A stretch of DNA of 64,000 bases from an uncultured Fluviicola sp. Lineage in GTDB: Bacteria > Bacteroidota > Bacteroidia > Flavobacteriales_D > Crocinitomicaceae. Made by a program: the position numbers and the translations under genes. Shown here piece after piece: positions 45,475 to 54,400 of the stretch (the stretch's first letter is position 1; each line of letters begins with the position of its first letter). The notes under the pieces are model-generated. The model was not told the DNA's origin and ran no database searches. It saw only the letters and a list, made by a program, of their open reading frames with translations. The stretch spans positions 1 to 64,000 of the forward strand of contig CAJVYC010000001.1 of NCBI GenBank assembly GCA_913009205.1. The letters are read 5' to 3'.

Positions 45475-46270
45475 AGAAGCACACGATTACATCAAATCAC
45501 AAACTTCTGTTGAGCCGTCAATAGGAATCATTCTTGGAACTGGGCTTGGTGGACTTGTCAACGAAATCGAGATTGTCGATGAGATTGAATACAAAAACAT
45601 TCCTCATTTCCCATTATCAACGGTTCAAAGTCATTCAGGAAAACTAATTTTCGGAAAACTAGGCGGAAAACAAGTAGTTGCAATGCAAGGGCGTTTTCAT
45701 TTTTACGAAGGATACACAATGAAAGAAGTGACCTTCCCTGTTCGAGTAATGAAATTCTTGGGAATCGAACGCTTGTTTGTGAGTAATGCTTCAGGTGGTG
45801 TGAATCCAGATTTTGAAATAGGTGATGTTATGATCCAAACAGATCACATAAACCTTTTCCCAGCGCATCCTCTTACAGGAAAGAATTTTGAGGAATTAGG
45901 TCCTCGCTTTCCAGATATGAGTCAGCCTTACGATAACAAAATGATTGCACTTGCGAAAGAAATTGCAGACGAATCAAACATTAAAGTCCAAACGGGAACA
46001 TACGCTGGTTTAACAGGCCCAACTTTAGAAACTCCTGCAGAATACAGTTACGTTAGAGCTATTGGCGCTGACACAGTTGGAATGTCAACAGTTCCCGAGG
46101 TAATCGTTGCAAGGCACATGAGCATTCCTTGTTTTGCGATTTCAATTATTACAGACCTTGGAGTTCCAGGGAAAATACAAGAAGTTAGCGTTGAAGATGT
46201 TATTGCGGTTGCAGGAAAAGCTGAACCTTCAATGACAACAATTATGCGTGAACTAATAGCGAGAGTTTAG
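45458..46270 (+). CDS. Purine nucleoside phosphorylase, trimeric type
   Basis: 270 residues. Signatures: GIILGTGLGGLVNEIE, VQSHSGKLIFGKLGG with the phosphate-site SHSG, MQGRFHFYEGY, SNASGGVNPDFEIGDVM, and ETPAEYSYVRAIGADTVGMS. It splits inosine/guanosine with phosphate to base plus ribose 1-phosphate in purine salvage. Cytosolic; length is normal. It overlaps lpxK by 17 bases, and gatB follows after 2 bases, so all three are co-transcribed. Confidence 0.95.
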   Translation: MLEKFKEAHDYIKSQTSVEPSIGIILGTGLGGLVNEIEIVDEIEYKNIPHFPLSTVQSHSGKLIFGKLGGKQVVAMQGRFHFYEGYTMKEVTFPVRVMKFLGIERLFVSNASGGVNPDFEIGDVMIQTDHINLFPAHPLTGKNFEELGPRFPDMSQPYDNKMIALAKEIADESNIKVQTGTYAGLTGPTLETPAEYSYVRAIGADTVGMSTVPEVIVARHMSIPCFAISIITDLGVPGKIQEVSVEDVIAVAGKAEPSMTTIMRELIARV

Positions 46271-46272
46271 TT

Positions 46273-47733
46273 ATGACCCCTGAAATTAGAGCAAAATACG
46301 AAGTGGTGATTGGGCTAGAAGTCCATGCACAAATGCTTACAAAAACGAAGGCGTACTCCAATGATGTGAATGAATTTGGAGCAATTCCAAACACAAACGT
46401 CAGTCCAATAACACTAGGTCACCCAGGTACGCTTCCAAAAATGAACAAAAAGACGATTGAATATGCCATTCGTCTTGGAATTGCTTGTGGATGTGACATT
46501 ACAGAGAATCAAAATTTCGACCGTAAAAATTACTTCTACCCCGATCTTCCCAAAGGATACCAAATAACACAAGACCATACGCCTATCTGTAAGAATGGAC
46601 AGATCTATATCAAAGACGAGAAAGAAGGTGAGAAACCGATTAAACTGACTCGAATTCATATGGAGGAAGATGCTGGGAAAAGCATGCATGACGTGGATCT
46701 TTATGACACTTTAGTGGATCTAAACAGGGCTGGAGTTCCTTTATTAGAAATCGTTTCAGAACCAGACATGAGAACGTCACAAGAAGCTTACGACTATCTA
46801 ATGGAAGTACGAAAGCTTGTTCGTTACCTTGACATCTGCGATGGAAACATGGAAGAAGGTTCAATGAGGTGTGATGCAAATATTTCAGTTATGCTTGTTG
46901 GTTCGAAGGAATTTGGAACCAAAGTCGAAGTGAAAAATATGAACTCGATGCGTAACGTTCAAAAGGCCATTGAATTTGAAATTGAACGTCAAATTGAAAT
47001 GGTTGAGAACAACGAGACTATTTATATGGAAACACGGTCGTATGATGCGCTGAAGAATATTACAATTGGGATGCGTTCTAAAGAAGCAGCCAACGACTAT
47101 CGTTTCTTCCCTGAACCAGATCTTCAGCCAATTACTGTTTTACTAGCTGACATTGAAATTATTCGAGCTGAAATGCCGGAGCTCCCAAGAGATCTTTTTA
47201 TTAAATACACAAGTAATTATGGTCTTTCAGATTATGACGCTTACAACTTAACAGATTCGCGTGAAATCGCACTTTTTTATGAAAAAGTAATCTCATTTAC
47301 CAAAAACTATAAAAGCGCAGCAAACTGGGTTATGGGTGATGTCAAATCCCATTTAAATCAAAATGGATTAGAAATTAGCGAATTCCCTATTGCAGCAGGC
47401 CAATTGGCAGAGCTAATTAAAATAGTAGATGAAGGTAAGGTTTCATCTACGGTTGCGTCTAAGAAGGTATTCCCCGAAATGTTAAAGTCGAATGAAAAGT
47501 CACCTCTTCAAATTGCAGAAGCTTTAAACTTGATTCAAGACTCGAATGAAGATTCAATTTTAACATTCATTGAAGACGTTATAAAGCAACATCCTGATGA
47601 GGTTGAACGTTATAGAAATGGTGAGAAACAATTGATTGGTTTCCTTATGGGACAATTAATGCGTGCATCAAAAGGGAAAGCAGACCCGAAAGCGGCCAAT
47701 CAATTAATGCATCAAACATTAGAGAAATTATGA
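46273..47733 (+). CDS. gatB: Asp-tRNA(Asn)/Glu-tRNA(Gln) amidotransferase subunit B
   Basis: 486 residues. VIGLEVHAQMLTKTKAYS, the strongly conserved NFDRKNYFYPDLPKGYQITQ, HMEEDAGKS, DLNRAGVPLLEIVSEPDM and EVKNMNSMRN identify GatB; a GatB/YqeY tail domain occupies the last 150 residues. With GatA and GatC it converts mischarged Glu-tRNA(Gln) or Asp-tRNA(Asn) to the amide form. gatA and gatC are not adjacent. Its stop overlaps the start of a TlpA-type gene (ATGA). Confidence 0.97.
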   Translation: MTPEIRAKYEVVIGLEVHAQMLTKTKAYSNDVNEFGAIPNTNVSPITLGHPGTLPKMNKKTIEYAIRLGIACGCDITENQNFDRKNYFYPDLPKGYQITQDHTPICKNGQIYIKDEKEGEKPIKLTRIHMEEDAGKSMHDVDLYDTLVDLNRAGVPLLEIVSEPDMRTSQEAYDYLMEVRKLVRYLDICDGNMEEGSMRCDANISVMLVGSKEFGTKVEVKNMNSMRNVQKAIEFEIERQIEMVENNETIYMETRSYDALKNITIGMRSKEAANDYRFFPEPDLQPITVLLADIEIIRAEMPELPRDLFIKYTSNYGLSDYDAYNLTDSREIALFYEKVISFTKNYKSAANWVMGDVKSHLNQNGLEISEFPIAAGQLAELIKIVDEGKVSSTVASKKVFPEMLKSNEKSPLQIAEALNLIQDSNEDSILTFIEDVIKQHPDEVERYRNGEKQLIGFLMGQLMRASKGKADPKAANQLMHQTLEKL

Positions 47734-48908
47734 TAAATAAGATTTTTGGTCTGTTCTTACTGTTGGCCTTGGTTTCTTGCGAAGAAACAAAGCCGGAGTC
47801 GCAAAATGTACAGGACAGTGAAAAACTAGAAGACAATTTTACAATTGCTGGAAATATTAATGGTGGAGGAAACTTAACATTTCATCTGGAAGCTTTAACT
47901 GAACAAGGACCTGCTAAGGTTGCAGAAGTGAAAGCCGACGGTAATGGGAAGTTTAAAATGACGGGAAACCTACCTGGAATGGGCTTATACCAGCTAAGAA
48001 TGGGTGAATCAAATGAGAAAATCATCCCTCTTACTGTGGTTCCTAATGATAATTTAAATATTAACGCGACCGTAGATAATTTCATTGTTTCACCCGAACT
48101 TAGCGGTACAGATTGGGCTTCAACAATGTCAAAATACATGAAAATATATTCTGATTTCCATTTTGCTCAAGTAAGCTTAATGGAACAGAAGGATGAAATT
48201 TCAAATCTTGAATTGACGAAACGATTTAAGGCCTTAAAAGTACCTGTTGACTCATTCGCCATAGCTGAAATGAGAGCAAATCCAGGGAATGCTTTCAATA
48301 TTGTACTCTCTGATGCTGCTACACCAAACATGGGTTTTATTGATTGGGATCCAGAAAATATCGATGTTCTCAATAGAGTTTGTGATGCTTTTAACAAGAA
48401 ATATCCAGAAACAGTAGCTGCACTTTCTTTATCGAACAAGACGTATCAAATCGAAATGAATTACAGACAGCACGTGAAGAATACTTCAGGTACACTTCCT
48501 GCTCCAGAAATCGCATTGAACAATCCAGACGGAGTTGAATTAAAGCTTTCTTCCTTAAAAGGTAAATACGTGTTGATTGACTTTTGGGCATCGTGGTGCG
48601 GACCATGCAGAAGAGAAAGCCCAAACGTTGTGCGCCTTTACAATAAATATAAAGACAGAGGCTTTACAATATACTCAGTCTCTTTGGATGACAATATGGA
48701 AGCGTGGAAAGCAGCAATTAAATCCGACGGACTTGCTTGGCCAAATCACGTTAGCGATCTGCTTAAATGGAACTCTCCTCTCCCTCAACTTTATGGTTTT
48801 ACTGGAATTCCACATACCGTTCTTATCAACAAAGAAGGAAATGTAATCGGTGTTGGATTGAGAGGTGAAAGTTTGGAACAAAAATTGAATGAGGTTTTCT
48901 CAAAATAA
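47730..48908 (+). CDS. TlpA-like thioredoxin lipoprotein with DUF4369 domain
   Basis: 392 residues. Lipobox LALVSC (Cys15), a DUF4369-type beta domain at about 35-130, a helical middle, and a thioredoxin/AhpC-TSA domain from about 245 with WASWCGPCRRESPNVV (CxxC near 287-290) and the cis-Pro loop GFTGIPHTVLINKEG. It should act in the periplasm as a disulfide reductase, for example for cytochrome maturation or envelope stress. A paralogue follows 6 bases later. Its start overlaps gatB by 4 bases. Confidence 0.92.
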   Translation: MINKIFGLFLLLALVSCEETKPESQNVQDSEKLEDNFTIAGNINGGGNLTFHLEALTEQGPAKVAEVKADGNGKFKMTGNLPGMGLYQLRMGESNEKIIPLTVVPNDNLNINATVDNFIVSPELSGTDWASTMSKYMKIYSDFHFAQVSLMEQKDEISNLELTKRFKALKVPVDSFAIAEMRANPGNAFNIVLSDAATPNMGFIDWDPENIDVLNRVCDAFNKKYPETVAALSLSNKTYQIEMNYRQHVKNTSGTLPAPEIALNNPDGVELKLSSLKGKYVLIDFWASWCGPCRRESPNVVRLYNKYKDRGFTIYSVSLDDNMEAWKAAIKSDGLAWPNHVSDLLKWNSPLPQLYGFTGIPHTVLINKEGNVIGVGLRGESLEQKLNEVFSK

Positions 48909-48914
48909 AATAAT

Positions 48915-50021
48915 ATGCGATTATTAACAATACTAGTAATTTCTGTCATTCCTTTTCTTTCCGGAGCTCAAGGCATTTCAGTTGATTTAACAGGAATGAT
49001 TTTCAATTCTGGAGAAGATTCAATTCATATCTCTCAGTTTTATGGAGATCACTATGAAGATATTCGAGGAGTCAAATTTGATAAAGATGGAAATTTCAAT
49101 CTTTCAGGTCAATTGGATAGCGAGGATTATTATGTATTAAGATTTGGAAACAACCACATTAATTTAATTCTTAGAAATAAGTCAGCTATTAAGGTTTATG
49201 GTGATGGCTCCGACATAACTCAATTCGTGAACATCTTAGGGTCTGAAGAATCCAAGAGCATGAACGAATACTTAGTCATTGAGAAGAATTGGAAACAAAA
49301 ACTTGATTCGGCAAACACATTGGTTGCAAATGATCCTGGTAAGCGAAGTGCAGTGAACAATCAAATGACGAAAGATTACAAAAGTTTCCAAGGCTTACAA
49401 AAGTCTTTTGTTTCGCGTCATGCAAATAGCCCAGCGCTTCTACCCGTTTTAAAATCAATCGACATGAACAATGATTTCGCAAGCTATGAAGCAATTGTAA
49501 ATCAACTTTCAATTGGATTTGGTGGATCGCCAACGGTAAAAGAATTAAAATTAAAATTTGATGTTATAAAAACGGATAGGACTAAAAACGATCCAATGGC
49601 TCCTGGAAAACCTGCTCCTGATTTTACCGAAGCTTATGCAAACGGAGATTCTTTGTCTCTATCTGATTTAAAAGGAAGCGTTGTTCTTTTAGACTTCTGG
49701 GCTTCATGGTGCGGACCGTGTAGAAGGGAGAATCCAAACGTTGTGAAACTTTACAAAAAATACAAAGAGGATGGTTTCACGGTACTAAGTGTTTCATTGG
49801 ACAAAACAAAAGCACCTTGGTTAGCAGCAATCGAAAAGGATCAATTAATATGGCCATATCATGTAAGTGACCTTGGAGGTTGGAAGAGTAAAGTCCCTAA
49901 AACATACGGCGTAAGAGGAATTCCTTTTACAGTTCTTATTGATAAAAAAGGAAACATCATTCGTACAAAACTAAGAGGTCCAGAGCTTGAATCCGAATTA
50001 GCTCGTATATTTGGTCATTAA
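48915..50021 (+). CDS. TlpA-like thioredoxin, tandem paralogue
   Basis: 368 residues, the same layout as its neighbour but with a plain signal peptide (MRLLTILVISVIPFLSGAQ) in place of a lipobox. A DUF4369-like domain (about 25-120), a helical spacer and a thioredoxin domain with WASWCGPCRRENPNVV near 258 and GVRGIPFTVLIDKKG follow. The catalytic core is clearly paralogous to that of the upstream gene, while the N-terminal halves are much diverged. It probably is soluble in the periplasm. Its stop overlaps the lpxH start (TAATG). Confidence 0.92.
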   Translation: MRLLTILVISVIPFLSGAQGISVDLTGMIFNSGEDSIHISQFYGDHYEDIRGVKFDKDGNFNLSGQLDSEDYYVLRFGNNHINLILRNKSAIKVYGDGSDITQFVNILGSEESKSMNEYLVIEKNWKQKLDSANTLVANDPGKRSAVNNQMTKDYKSFQGLQKSFVSRHANSPALLPVLKSIDMNNDFASYEAIVNQLSIGFGGSPTVKELKLKFDVIKTDRTKNDPMAPGKPAPDFTEAYANGDSLSLSDLKGSVVLLDFWASWCGPCRRENPNVVKLYKKYKEDGFTVLSVSLDKTKAPWLAAIEKDQLIWPYHVSDLGGWKSKVPKTYGVRGIPFTVLIDKKGNIIRTKLRGPELESELARIFGH

Positions 50022-50773
50022 TGACAAACAATTCAAAAAAAATCTATTTCGCTTCTGATTTTCACTTAGGTGCTCCTGATTATGAATCAAGCTTGGTTCG
50101 AGAAAAGAAAATTGTTTCCTGGCTGAATCATATTGAAAAGGATGCCGCGGAGATTTTTCTCGTTGGTGATATTTTTGATTTTTGGTTTGAATACAAAAGA
50201 GCCATTCCTAGAGGTTTTGCAAGGTTACAAGGTAAAATTGCAGACCTAACCGATAAAGGAATCCCCGTTCATGTTTTTACCGGAAACCACGACATGTGGA
50301 TTTTCGACTACCTTCCAAAAGAGCTCGGCGTTCAATTGCACAGAGAACCAATCGAGCGTGAATTCTTCGGCAAGAAGTATTTCATTGGTCACGGTGATGG
50401 TTTAGGCCCCAGTGACAAAGGCTATAAATTCCTTAAGAAAGTATTCGCTAATAAATTTTGCCAATGGTGTTTCGCTCGCCTCCATCCTAACTTTGGGATT
50501 TGGCTGGCCGATAGATCGTCAAAAACAAGCAGAGCTAAATCTGGAGATATGGATGAGAAATACCACGGAGACGAAAATGAATGGTTGTTTCAATTTTGCC
50601 AAGAAACCTTAAAAACGATGCATTACGATAATTTCATCTTTGGTCACAGACATTTGCCTATTGAAAAGAAAGTTGGCGAAAATTCAACGTATTACAATTT
50701 AGGAGAGTGGATCAATTACTGCACCTATATGGTTGTTGATGAAAACTCTGTTTCACTGGAAACCTGGAAATAG
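50021..50773 (+). CDS. lpxH: UDP-2,3-diacylglucosamine diphosphatase-like phosphoesterase
   Basis: 250 residues, calcineurin-like. Metal motifs are complete: SDFHLGAP near residue 13, VGDIFDFWFEY near 46, TGNHDMW near 88, GHGDGLGP near 124 and FGHRH near 207. LpxH cleaves UDP-2,3-diacylglucosamine to lipid X in lipid A synthesis, consistent with lpxK nearby. Bacteroidota LpxH homologues diverge from E. coli, so the exact branch is less certain than the fold. It is the last gene of the long plus-strand run. Confidence 0.88.
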   Translation: MTNNSKKIYFASDFHLGAPDYESSLVREKKIVSWLNHIEKDAAEIFLVGDIFDFWFEYKRAIPRGFARLQGKIADLTDKGIPVHVFTGNHDMWIFDYLPKELGVQLHREPIEREFFGKKYFIGHGDGLGPSDKGYKFLKKVFANKFCQWCFARLHPNFGIWLADRSSKTSRAKSGDMDEKYHGDENEWLFQFCQETLKTMHYDNFIFGHRHLPIEKKVGENSTYYNLGEWINYCTYMVVDENSVSLETWK

Positions 50774-51022
50774 TAGCTTTGGCCTCGACCAAGTTGAATA
50801 GATTAATCTGCAAAACTCGTTTATCATCGCCTAAATGAAAAAAGTAATACTATCCTTAATCGAACTCCATTACTTTTACGTGTTGAAAAACCAATTGTTC
50901 TCAATAATTCATCGTTAAAAGTTGACAACCGTCATTGAACCGTCTAAATACCTTCATACATTGTTGTACTTATAGACTATAAACGAAATAAAAACCAATT
51001 GGACACGACCTGAATTTAAAGC

Positions 51023-51305
51023 ATGCTTTATGCTGCGAATGCGAATTTTTTCGAGTTGAAAGATAAAACCGATCTAATTCACAAAATTGCATCTGATGCT
51101 GATTATAAGATGATTCATCGTAAATTAGAAAAGGACACCGATTATCAGAGGATCCAAAAAATTCTATATAACATAGAGAAATTTAATTATTCAAAAGTCA
51201 ATTACATTAACTCATAGCTAACATCAAAACCTTTTTTTTGCGGATGGCGAATTTGATAGTCAGGAAGAAAATATGTTGCATGCACTGAAAAAACTAGTGA
51301 ACTAG
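51023..51305 (+). pseudogene. Frameshifted TerB-like gene
   Basis: The first frame reads MLYAANANFFELKDKTDLIH, KIASDADYKMIHRKLEKDTD, YQRIQKILYNIEKFNYSK and stops at about 51217; a second frame then gives NLFFADGEFDSQEENMLHAL KKLVN, stopping at 51303-51305. The ADGEF..EEN acidic loop with LHALKKL is the metal-binding repeat of TerB-type helical proteins, so the two halves belong to one gene broken by a frameshift near 51211-51235, close to a run of eight T. The N terminus may also be incomplete. The stretch 50774-51022 shows nothing else. Confidence 0.6.
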
Positions 51306-51311
51306 GAATTA

Positions 51312-52661
51312 TTACATTCCTGGCATTGCTCCACCTGCACCTTTCATCTGCTTCATCATGTTGCGCATGTTCTTAGGATTGCTCATCATTTTCATCATCT
51401 TCTTCGTGTCAACAAATTGTTTCATCAATTTGTTCACCTCTTGAATGTTTGTTCCACTTCCTTTTGCAATTCTATTTTTACGCGTACCATTAATTAAATC
51501 GGGCTTTGATCTTTCTTCTGGTGTCATTGAGTAAATGATCGCTTCGATGTGTTTGAATGCGTCATCTTCAATTTCGACACCTTTCATTGCTTTTCCCATT
51601 CCAGGAATCATTCCCATTAAATCCTTAACATTACCCATTTTCTTCACTTGTTGAAGTTGGCTTAAGAAATCGTTAAAGTCGAACTGGTTTTTCTGAATTT
51701 TCTTTTGAAGTTGTCGTGCTTCTTCTTCATTGAATTGTTCCTGAGCACGTTCAACAAGTGAGACAACATCTCCTTTTCCAAGGATTCTGTCTGCCATTCG
51801 TGCAGGATAGAAAACATCAAGTGCTTCCATCTTCTCCCCAGTACCAACAAACTTAATTGGCTTGTTAACAACCGATTTAATTGACAATGCAGCCCCACCT
51901 CTAGTATCCCCGTCTAATTTTGTTAGAACAACTCCATCAAAATTAATTCGCTCATCAAATGCCTTTGCCGTGTTAACGGCATCTTGACCTGTCATTGAAT
52001 CAACAACAAATAAAGTTTCCGTGGGTTGAATTGCATTTTTAACGTCAGCAATCTCGGTCATCATTTGCTCATCAACGGCTAAACGACCTGCGGTATCAAT
52101 AATAACAACGTTAAATCCGTTTGCTTTTGCATGCTGAACAGCGGCTTGAGCAATTTTAACGGGATTCTTTTCTTCTTTGTTTGAATATACTTCAACCCCC
52201 AATTGCTCACCTAAAACGTGCAATTGATCAATCGCAGCAGGACGGTAAACATCACAAGCTGCTAATAATGGATTCTTTCCTTTCTTTGTTTTGAGATAAC
52301 TCGCTAGTTTTCCTGAGAAAGTCGTTTTACCCGATCCTTGAAGTCCAGACATCAAAACGATTCCAGGATTTCCTTTCACATTAATTTCAACTTCATTCCC
52401 TCCCATAAGCTCAACGAGCTGCTCATGACAGATTTTAATCATCAATTGCCCTGGAGAAATTGAAGTCAATACGTTTTCCCCCATCGCCCTCTCCTTAACG
52501 GTAGTCGTAAATTCCTTCGCCGTTTTAAAGTTGACATCAGCATCTAATAATGCACGTCTCACCTCTTTTAATGTCTCAGCAACATTAATCTCAGAAATTT
52601 GTCCTTGTCCTTTTAAGACTTTGAAAGCTCTTTCGAACTTATCCGTTAAATTTTCAAACAT
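51312..52661 (-). CDS. ffh: Signal recognition particle protein Ffh
   Basis: 449 residues. N domain at 1-90; G domain with GLQGSGKTTFSGKLA near 107, DTAGRLAVDEQ near 190, TKLDGDTRGGAALS near 248 and GTGEKMEALDVF near 275; then a methionine-rich M domain (MMKMMSNPKNMRNMMKQMKG) that binds 4.5S RNA and signal sequences. Full length. It targets nascent membrane proteins to FtsY and SecYEG. It stands alone in its transcript. Confidence 0.97.
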   Translation of the reverse strand: MFENLTDKFERAFKVLKGQGQISEINVAETLKEVRRALLDADVNFKTAKEFTTTVKERAMGENVLTSISPGQLMIKICHEQLVELMGGNEVEINVKGNPGIVLMSGLQGSGKTTFSGKLASYLKTKKGKNPLLAACDVYRPAAIDQLHVLGEQLGVEVYSNKEEKNPVKIAQAAVQHAKANGFNVVIIDTAGRLAVDEQMMTEIADVKNAIQPTETLFVVDSMTGQDAVNTAKAFDERINFDGVVLTKLDGDTRGGAALSIKSVVNKPIKFVGTGEKMEALDVFYPARMADRILGKGDVVSLVERAQEQFNEEEARQLQKKIQKNQFDFNDFLSQLQQVKKMGNVKDLMGMIPGMGKAMKGVEIEDDAFKHIEAIIYSMTPEERSKPDLINGTRKNRIAKGSGTNIQEVNKLMKQFVDTKKMMKMMSNPKNMRNMMKQMKGAGGAMPGM

Positions 52662-52750
52662 AGTTATATGATATTCGGCCTACAAAACTACGAAAAAGGC
52701 TTCGCTTTCTATAGGTCTGCGGCTTACTTTTTTAGGTTGAAGTTTGCTTA

Positions 52751-54361
52751 TTATTCTGATTCAGCCAATTCACCCCTTTCAACTTTCGTCTCTGGATCAA
52801 TTAGAGCTATTTTGACATTGAAATAACCATAAACAACTGTCATCACGGGGCTTATTAAATTAAAGAAACAATACATCCAGTATTCACCTGTTGCTACGCC
52901 TAGAACAGTTGATTGAGCCGCTCCACATGTATTCCATGGAAAAAGAACAGATGTCACTGTTCCTGAATCTTCCAATGTACGACTCAAATTTTCTGGTGCC
53001 AATCCTCTTTCACGATACGTATCCGCGAACATTCTTCCTGGAACAACGATTGCCAAATATTGATCTGATGCCGTTGCATTAAAAAACACACATGTCCCTG
53101 CTGTAGTCGCAATAAGTGATCCTGTCGATTTAGCCAAAGAAACTACGGCTGTTGTGATTCTTTGGAGCAGTCCACAAGCTTCCATAACGCCACCAAAAGC
53201 CATTGCACAGATGATTAACCAAATAGTATTCATCATTCCAGACATTCCTTTGGATCCGAATAACTTATGAATTCCACTGTATGTGTCTGAATCACTGATA
53301 AGCAACTCATGGTAATATTGCGAATCCATTGCTAAGGAAGGTATCATCGGTTGATATACTTCTTTTTCTGGAAATTCCTCAACCAATACGGCAAACACCT
53401 CATGATCTGCACCCAAAAGAGAAACCTCTCCAAACATAGCATCTACAGCCGCTTTGTAAGAATCATAAACGTAATTCCCCGTATTCCCTCCTAATTCTTT
53501 AATCAAATCAGGTTGAAAAATTACCGCTACCACAGCTCCCATTATTGCACCGATGAATAATGAAGGGACAGCGTCTACTTTCTTAATAATTAAGAAAATA
53601 ACAACTGCTGGAACAATAAATAAAACAGGCGATATATAAAATTTCGATTCCAATAAGTCTAAAATCCCTTGAACCCCTTCTTCACTTGGCTTCGACTCAA
53701 TTGTGAATCCCCAAATAAGAAAAATGACCAATGTGATTGTAATTGATGGAATTGTGGTTAAAGCCATATAGCGGATATGAGTAAACAAATCCGTCCCTGC
53801 CATAGCTGGAGCTAAATTCGTCGTGTCCGAAAGGGGTGACATCTTATCACCAAAATAAGCCCCTGAAATAATGGCACCTGCTACTACCCCTTGATGAATT
53901 CCAAGAACAGAACCAATACCAAGTAAGGCTAATCCAACCGTTGCTATAGTGCTCCATGAGCTTCCAGTAGCAACTGCTACGATCGCACTAATGGCGCAAG
54001 CCGCAACTAAAAAGAAAGTAGGGTTTAATATTTTCAATCCGTAATAAATCATGGATGGTATCACACCCGAAATCATCCAGGTTCCGGCTAAAGCACCAAT
54101 CAATAAGAGAATAAGCAAGGCTGGAAGCGCTGATTTAATACTCTTAACAATTCCACCTTGAAGTTCATTCCAAGAATAATTTAAACGAAACCCAATTACT
54201 GTTGCAACAGCTGCAGCGATTAATAAGGCAATCTGATTTGGTCCGTAAGTCGCGTCATCATTATAAATACGGACATTTATTATCAGTAAACCAATCAAGA
54301 CAAGGATTGGAATTAGAGCAATTAAAAAACTTGGTTTGCGGTAAGCTTTATCAGATATCAT
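52751..54361 (-). CDS. nhaC: NhaC-family Na+/H+ antiporter
   Basis: 536 residues with about 12 helices. Family motifs: ATGSSWSTIATVGLALLG, VAGAIISGAYFGDKMSPLSD, TTNLAPAMAGTDLFTHIRYM and, near the C terminus, FNATASDQYLAIVVPGRMF with PWNTCGAAQ. It exchanges Na+ for H+ at the inner membrane; MleN-type malate/lactate antiport is an alternative in this family. A soluble insertion of about 60 residues lies at roughly 290-355 (LGADHEVFAVLVEEFPEKEV). Monocistronic. Confidence 0.93.
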   Translation of the reverse strand: MISDKAYRKPSFLIALIPILVLIGLLIINVRIYNDDATYGPNQIALLIAAAVATVIGFRLNYSWNELQGGIVKSIKSALPALLILLLIGALAGTWMISGVIPSMIYYGLKILNPTFFLVAACAISAIVAVATGSSWSTIATVGLALLGIGSVLGIHQGVVAGAIISGAYFGDKMSPLSDTTNLAPAMAGTDLFTHIRYMALTTIPSITITLVIFLIWGFTIESKPSEEGVQGILDLLESKFYISPVLFIVPAVVIFLIIKKVDAVPSLFIGAIMGAVVAVIFQPDLIKELGGNTGNYVYDSYKAAVDAMFGEVSLLGADHEVFAVLVEEFPEKEVYQPMIPSLAMDSQYYHELLISDSDTYSGIHKLFGSKGMSGMMNTIWLIICAMAFGGVMEACGLLQRITTAVVSLAKSTGSLIATTAGTCVFFNATASDQYLAIVVPGRMFADTYRERGLAPENLSRTLEDSGTVTSVLFPWNTCGAAQSTVLGVATGEYWMYCFFNLISPVMTVVYGYFNVKIALIDPETKVERGELAESE

Positions 54362-54400
54362 AAATGGGGAATATTCTTTAGCGCCTTAAAAGTAAGGAAA

